A stretch of DNA of 64,000 bases from Margaritispora aquatica (taxonomy: Eukaryota; Ascomycota; Leotiomycetes; Helotiales; Discinellaceae): the NCBI GenBank assembly GCA_007644065.1, contig VJWN01000003.1:2046001-2110000 (forward strand), given 5' to 3'. The position numbers and the translations under genes were made by a program. A model generated the notes under the pieces. The model was not told the DNA's origin, searched no databases, and saw nothing but the letters and a program-made list of their open reading frames with translations. Positions 59,001 to 64,000 of the stretch are shown one piece after another (the first letter of the stretch is position 1; each line of letters opens with the position of its first letter).

Positions 59001-60139
59001 CATACTGATATGTATCTAGCTATTATGTATACTCGTTGGCTTACTGGTGGGGATCCAAACAAGTAAGACAGGGCAACTATACAAGCCAAGAATTCTTTAT
59101 CGTCCTTCCTGCCATACTATTATCCGCACAAGCCGCTAGTCAAGTCTTCAGTCTCGCTCCAGACATCGGTCGTGCTCGGAGTGCAGCGGCCAGAGTATTT
59201 GCGCTTCACGATCAAAAACCGAGCATCGATACACGGCCGTATGAAACACTCGAGACAAGAATCACATCATCAGAGCCTCGAACACCTAAGGGAAGTGGAT
59301 CTATTCGGTTCGAAAATGTTCACTTAGCGTATCAGTCCCGCATCTCTGATCCAGTGTTCACTAATCTCAACCTGGAAATCAAGTCAGGGGAAGTCGTTGC
59401 ATTAGTTGGTCGTTCAGGGGCCGGCAAGTCTTCCACCATCTCGCTCATCGAGCGGTTCTACGATCCAACTGCTGGTAAAATATATCTGGACGATGTGGAA
59501 ATTAAACCGATCCCTGTCGCTGAACATCGAGCAAGAATATCTTTAGTTGGCCAAGATCCAGATCTTTTTAGAGGAAGTGTAGCTTTCAATGTTAGATTGG
59601 GAGCAAAGCCAGGACATGTTGCCAGCAGAGCGGAGGTAGAAGAAGCATGCAAGGCAGTCGGTATTCACGACTTCATTAGCGGATTGCCTGATGGCTATGA
59701 GACGTAAGTTCCTTGGAAGTTCATGCTGGCTTGTGTTAATCACGGTAGGCAATGTGGCACGAATGGCCCTCAGCTTTCAGGAGGTCAAAAGCAGCGTATT
59801 GCTATTGCACGAGCATATATACGCGATCCAGAGATCTTGCTTCTAGATGAAGCCACATCTTCTTTAGGTGTGTCTGTCCCAATTTGCGTAGTCTATCAAC
59901 TAAACACTCATCCATTTTCATCACAGATTCGAATTCCGAGGCACAGATCCAAGAAGTTCTCATAGCAGCTTCTCGCAAAAGGACTACGATTATGATCGCA
60001 CATCGCTTAACGACTGTCTAGCACGCAGATAGGCCTTGGTGTTTGATAAAGGGAGGATTGTGGAAGAGGGCAAACATGAGGACCCAATGGAAATGGCGGT
60101 ATATACGAGATGATGGTCAAAGCACAAAGTCTGGGATGA
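56064..60139 (+). pseudogene. Broken ABC-B (MDR-type) siderophore-cluster transporter
   Basis: The decayed gene has the layout TMD-NBD-TMD-NBD. It starts with MLKLSWLISEDNSSN at 56064. Preserved parts are membrane segments (SCGVVLAIAAGAPLPIIGVI), NBD1 with Walker A GGSGSGKST and LSGGQKQR, and NBD2 with [17 protein letters not shown] and [10 protein letters not shown]. Lesions are an in-frame TAA at 56397-56399; one-base losses near 56636, 57389 and 57424; an unresolvable frame change between 56918 and 57000; TAG replacing an expected Gln codon at 60019-60021; and frame shifts near 60033 and 60098. The inferred original stop is TGA at 60137-60139. Introns are largely intact, including a 44 nt GC-AG intron at 56499-56542. 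By position it probably exported or trafficked siderophore or a precursor. A functional product is not expected. Confidence 0.85.
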
Positions 60140-62789
60140 CTTTTGGATACAGCATATGGTCTCTGGTGTTGACTGTATTTTTCTTTAGACGAAAAAAGTC
60201 TTTGCTTTTATTTTTACCCTTACTGCGGAATGTTCTTGCTCAAGTCAGATCTGGTCTTGCTAGCAGGAATACAAAATCCTCATGCAATATCGTAGCCTAG
60301 GCAGTCAAGCTTGAACTTCCCACCTTCTTGCTGATTCACGATTCACGGTTCATAGCAAAAATGAAAGCATTTCTATATACTATATTCGGCTTCCTCTGAT
60401 GCATACTGCTGTGACGTCCCTGTAGACCTCTTTCTGCATGCCTAGTATAATGCATCAAACCTCATCCATCTCTTTCCCTGCACCACGACACTTCAAGCTG
60501 CTTCTCTCGACATAAGCTTTCGCTCCGATTGCTTGCTTCTCGGACAACGGATAAGTACTCGTATCAAGCAATCGGTAGCTTACCAATGCCATTAATTGAT
60601 ACCCAGCCAGCTATTATCTCTTTCCCCAAATTGTTTTTCCATCTCAAAGGTAAGTCGCGCCCAGGTAGTCTACCTAGATTCTCTTACGTGATGACACCGC
60701 TCTTCCCATTTCCTCCCAGCTTCCCGCATCTAGTACTTCCTCCTCGATTCCTTGCTTCTCCCTCCTTCTTTTCGACACCTATACATCCTCATCGCCAAGT
60801 CTCACCCCCAAAAAGTCAAACCTTCGACATCAACCCGTCAACCGCGCCATCGAGCCATTTCTTCCTCTCCACCTTCTAGATCTGGTATGATCTCCGTTAA
60901 AATGGGTCGATCACAGAGATTATCTTCCCATCTGATTATGTCGACCCTGGTCAAGTGTACCAACCATGCTTTTTATCCTCGGGAAACGAAAAACGAAAGG
61001 ATTGCATCCTCTATCATCACTGGTTGACGAGGGAGTGTATGGAGAATAGAATTGACAGCGATACCGGTCGGACTCGGGATCCCATTTTTCACCGGATCAG
61101 ATAAATCATCTTGGCGCTGCAGACCCTCAATCTTGCTCACTTTGGGTGCCACAACTCCATGTGGATGTGAGGGGTTTTTCTTCTGTATTTTAGTTTTTTC
61201 CAATGACGACGCCAACCACGGTAAGACGATGGGATGAGTACGAGATTCGATTTGATGGATTAATACCGATATTAAGATCAGCAGAAAGATTTATTGGTTG
61301 TCTTCTTGTTGCTTGTTGACCCACTACCTGGATCGAAGCAATGTTGCCCTGTAGAGGGACAACTCGACTGAGGTATGGCCAGAATCAGCCCACCAATACA
61401 TATCCATATCCCACATGTTGGACTTTGAGAGGGGCTATGGGAAAAAAGAAACAAAGGAAGCATATCCTAGAACGCCCTCTGCAGCTCCACCTGGCAATTC
61501 TCCTGAAAAAGCCAAAGCGTCATCCGGGCAGCCCAACTGCTGCTAGCTTCAGTACGAATAATACTCGGTACAGTCGTTTGGGATGGTAGGTGTTGGTGGA
61601 TGACGAGGCGGGCAGTATGGGAAAAAATAGCTCTTTTTGACGATGCATGAAAATTTGGCGACTTGAAGGTCATGGACGAATTTCTACGAGGGTTACATGA
61701 ACTTCCATACCCTTGGGATCTACTCTACCGATGGCAGATGCATGCTGCATGTCTGCAGGTCCCATGCAAAAAGTACTATACATTATTCATGGTAGAGGAC
61801 CATGCAAGTACGAATACTTGTACAATGCCGGAATTGTCCTCCATCTGGACCCTCTCTTCTCGTTTCAACCAATTCTTTCGTTGAAGACAATCACAAGAGA
61901 GTTCCACTCACATTCTCGTATAACAGTCTAGCGAAACCCTCACTCATTCGCTGCCAGTCTCAGTTCTTGACCTTCCTCTTACATTTTCTACCATCGATCT
62001 GCTCTTTACTATATCCAAAGGACATCAACACTCATACTCATCATTTCAAAGCCATCCAACCGCTGAAAAAAATACAAATCTGCTTTTCTCGAAACACTAC
62101 AAACTACTGCGGGGTCCTGGTCTTGAATGTCATCAATATAACTCGTTAGCATCATACACTTTGCTCCCACAGTTGCCAGCCAATCCACATACACCAGCGA
62201 CATACTTCTTTCCTGTACACCCTTGACGCACCAAGACCCTGAAATAAGGTCATTCAGCAAGGCAACTCGATCAATTGCCACTTGGTAGCACTTGACATTG
62301 GATATCTTGAATCATTATTCGGACAAACATCGGCTTGTGCTTGTGCATCCGTCACCACACATACAATACCACTTGACTCTCACGATCCACATGTGATTGG
62401 AGCAAAGCACAACGAATCAGCGATCATCCATTTATAAAGAAGGGAAAGTAACACTGCCCTGATCATTCATATCAAAGTCTATTGCAAAGTCAACAAATAG
62501 AAAGTGAGTGATTTCACATCTCTGACCCCCGCACTATCCAGTTGGAAGATGATCCAGGCTCCATATACTTTTTGGGTTGGTTGTGCAGGAGAAGACGAGT
62601 TATGGAAGATTGACTTGCTTTTGTTTCATGATCATGAGATAAGATGTGATTTTAAACGTTGGCTTACAAGAACTCCAGGGTTTTCCATTCTACGCTTGTC
62701 TTGTCTTGAACCATTTCCATTATTTCACTAAGTACTTCCAAATTGGGCCCTAATCACGTTATCGACTTCGTCAGTATACAATAATCAAA
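60140..62789. promoter_or_regulatory. Long sidA upstream region
   Basis: This 2.65 kb stretch lies between the broken ABC gene and sidA. It contains one exact ATCAGATAA site (61096-61104) and a CCAAT box at 61200-61204 about 100 bp away, with other CCAAT boxes near 60592 and 61867. CCAAT is bound by the CBC/HapX iron-regulatory complex in ascomycetes. Short overlapping frames lack domains. The long distance suggests a long 5' UTR or an unannotated non-coding transcript, but neither is directly visible. Confidence 0.4.
61096..61104 (+). promoter_or_regulatory. SreA-type GATA site ATCAGATAA
   Basis: This is an exact ATCWGATAA match about 1.69 kb upstream of the sidA ATG, near a CCAAT box at 61200. 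The distance is large for a promoter element, unless the sidA transcript starts far upstream. Confidence 0.5.
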
Positions 62790-64000
62790 ATGGCACCTTC
62801 AGCAATAAGTTCCATTGAGGATGAGGCTCGCTACACCAACAACATCAGCCAATTCTCCAACATGCAACTGAACACCAATATCCGCAGGACACTGTCCCGA
62901 GCAAGTCCCTCCTCCGCAAACGACACCCTTGACTTGGTGTGCATCGGATTCGGTCCTGCCTCGCTCGCCATTGCCATCGCTCTCCATGATACTTTCTCTC
63001 CAACTGCACCAGGTCCCAAGCCAAAGACTCTTTTCCTTGAGAAGCAGCCTCAGTTCGCATGGCACGCTGGCATGCAACTCCCAGGTGCAAAGATGCAGAT
63101 TTCATTCATGAAGGATCTCGCTACACCACGGGACCCCAGGAGCAAGTTCACATTCACCAATTATCTCTTCACCCAAGGCCGATTAAACCAATTCATCAAC
63201 TTGGGTACTTTCTTGCCTTCACGTGTCGAGTATGAGGATTACCTGAGATGGTGTGCGAGACATTTTGAGAGAGAGGGCAAGGTTGCTTATGGAACGGAAG
63301 TGCAATCTGTTCGTCCAGCAAGCCACAATCTTGATGGAAAAGTCACGTCGTGGGAGATTACATCTCTCAATGGAGCTGGCGACACTGTCGTAAGGAAGGC
63401 TAAACATGTCGTTATTGCTATTGGAGGAAAGCCAATCATCCCTGCCTCGCTTCAAGGAGTCAAGAATGTCGCCCATTCTTCGCAATTCGCAACAAGCATC
63501 GGCAAGATTGTTGAGAAGGAGCAAGGGAGACAACCAAGATTCGCAGTTGTGGGAAGTGGTCAGAGTGCTGCCGAGATCTTCAATGATCTCTCAACACGCT
63601 TCCCGGAAAGTGAGGTTCGCCTAGTGATTCGTGGTGCTAGCTTGAGACCTAGTGATGATAGTCCTTTGTAAGTTTGTAAATCGTGTTTTTTGTGAATTCG
63701 GTTAATGAACCAAAACAGCGTCAACGAGATCTTTGACCCTGATCGCGTGGATGGCATCTACACTACCCCACCATCCCAGCGTGCAGCTCAAATTGCTCTC
63801 GATAAAGGTACCAATTACGGTGTTGTGCGTCTTACACTGCTGGAACATCTTTATGAGCATGCTTATATGCAACGACTTCGTCAACCAGATCCTTCGAAAT
63901 GGCGCTGTCAGATCCTTACCAACCGTTCGGTCAAGTCTGCTACCAATTCCAAATCCGGTGGCATCACTCTCAAGCTCGGCGTGTATCCACAAGTCACGGA
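62790..64000 (+). CDS. sidA: L-ornithine N5-monooxygenase, 3' end beyond window
   Basis: Exon 1 spans 62790-63667; exon 2 starts at 63719 after a 51 nt intron (GTAAGT...ACAG) and runs off the window. About 386 of an expected ~500 residues are visible. The FAD-binding motif CIGFGPASLAIAIAL lies at residues 50-64, KMQISFMKDLATPRDP gives the substrate/FAD region, and the NADPH motif VVGSGQSAAEIF is at about 253-264. This is the SidA/PvdA N-hydroxylating flavoprotein family: O2- and NADPH-dependent hydroxylation of ornithine at N5, the committed step for hydroxamate siderophores. Its neighbour sidC would use the acylated product. An ATCWGATAA site upstream suggests iron repression. Confidence 0.95.

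Overview
The window is nuclear DNA of a filamentous ascomycete (Pezizomycotina). The genes carry short spliceosomal introns, mostly 44-60 nt, with GTRAGT-type donors. The gene content includes a HET-domain protein, an APSES cell-cycle factor, a fungal DUF3292 membrane protein and a SidC/SidA hydroxamate-siderophore locus. I cannot fix the genus. All models below are my own splice reconstructions from intron borders and reading-frame continuity.

Left part (0-39 kb) is mostly housekeeping. It holds a FucP-like sugar permease (minus), a 5 kb stretch without a confident gene, the MBF subunit mbp1 (minus), a divergent LYR-motif protein (plus), a GNAT acetyltransferase (minus), a DUF3292 protein (minus), and a gene-poor accessory stretch with a diverged ~73 bp tandem repeat and an ankyrin-like remnant. 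After that come a HET-domain gene (plus), a five-exon flavin amine oxidase (plus), the TPR protein Emw1/TTC27 (minus), a basic disordered protein (minus), a class V PLP enzyme of the Egt2/LolT type (minus), a divergent ASC-1/TRIP4-type zinc-finger protein (plus), a citrate-type mitochondrial carrier (plus) and a Q/Y/H-rich glycine-zipper protein (minus).

Right part (39-64 kb) is an iron-acquisition locus. A 4,832-residue NRPS of the ferrichrome/ferricrocin synthetase family (sidC type; A-T-C-A-T-C-T-C-A-T-C-T-C-T-C) is transcribed to the left. An ABC-B half-dimer-fusion transporter and L-ornithine N5-monooxygenase (sidA type, cut by the window end) are transcribed to the right. SidA would make N5-hydroxyornithine, and the NRPS would assemble three acylated hydroxyornithines plus three small amino acids into a cyclic hexapeptide siderophore. 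Exact matches to the published SreA iron-repressor consensus ATCWGATAA lie between sidC and the ABC gene (two sites) and in the long sidA upstream region (one site).

The most striking observation is that the ABC transporter between the two intact siderophore genes is broken by at least two nonsense codons and about six frame changes, while the adjacent 14.5 kb NRPS reading frame is uninterrupted. This argues for genuine decay of the transporter rather than sequencing error. No tRNA, rRNA, CRISPR or complete transposon was recognised.
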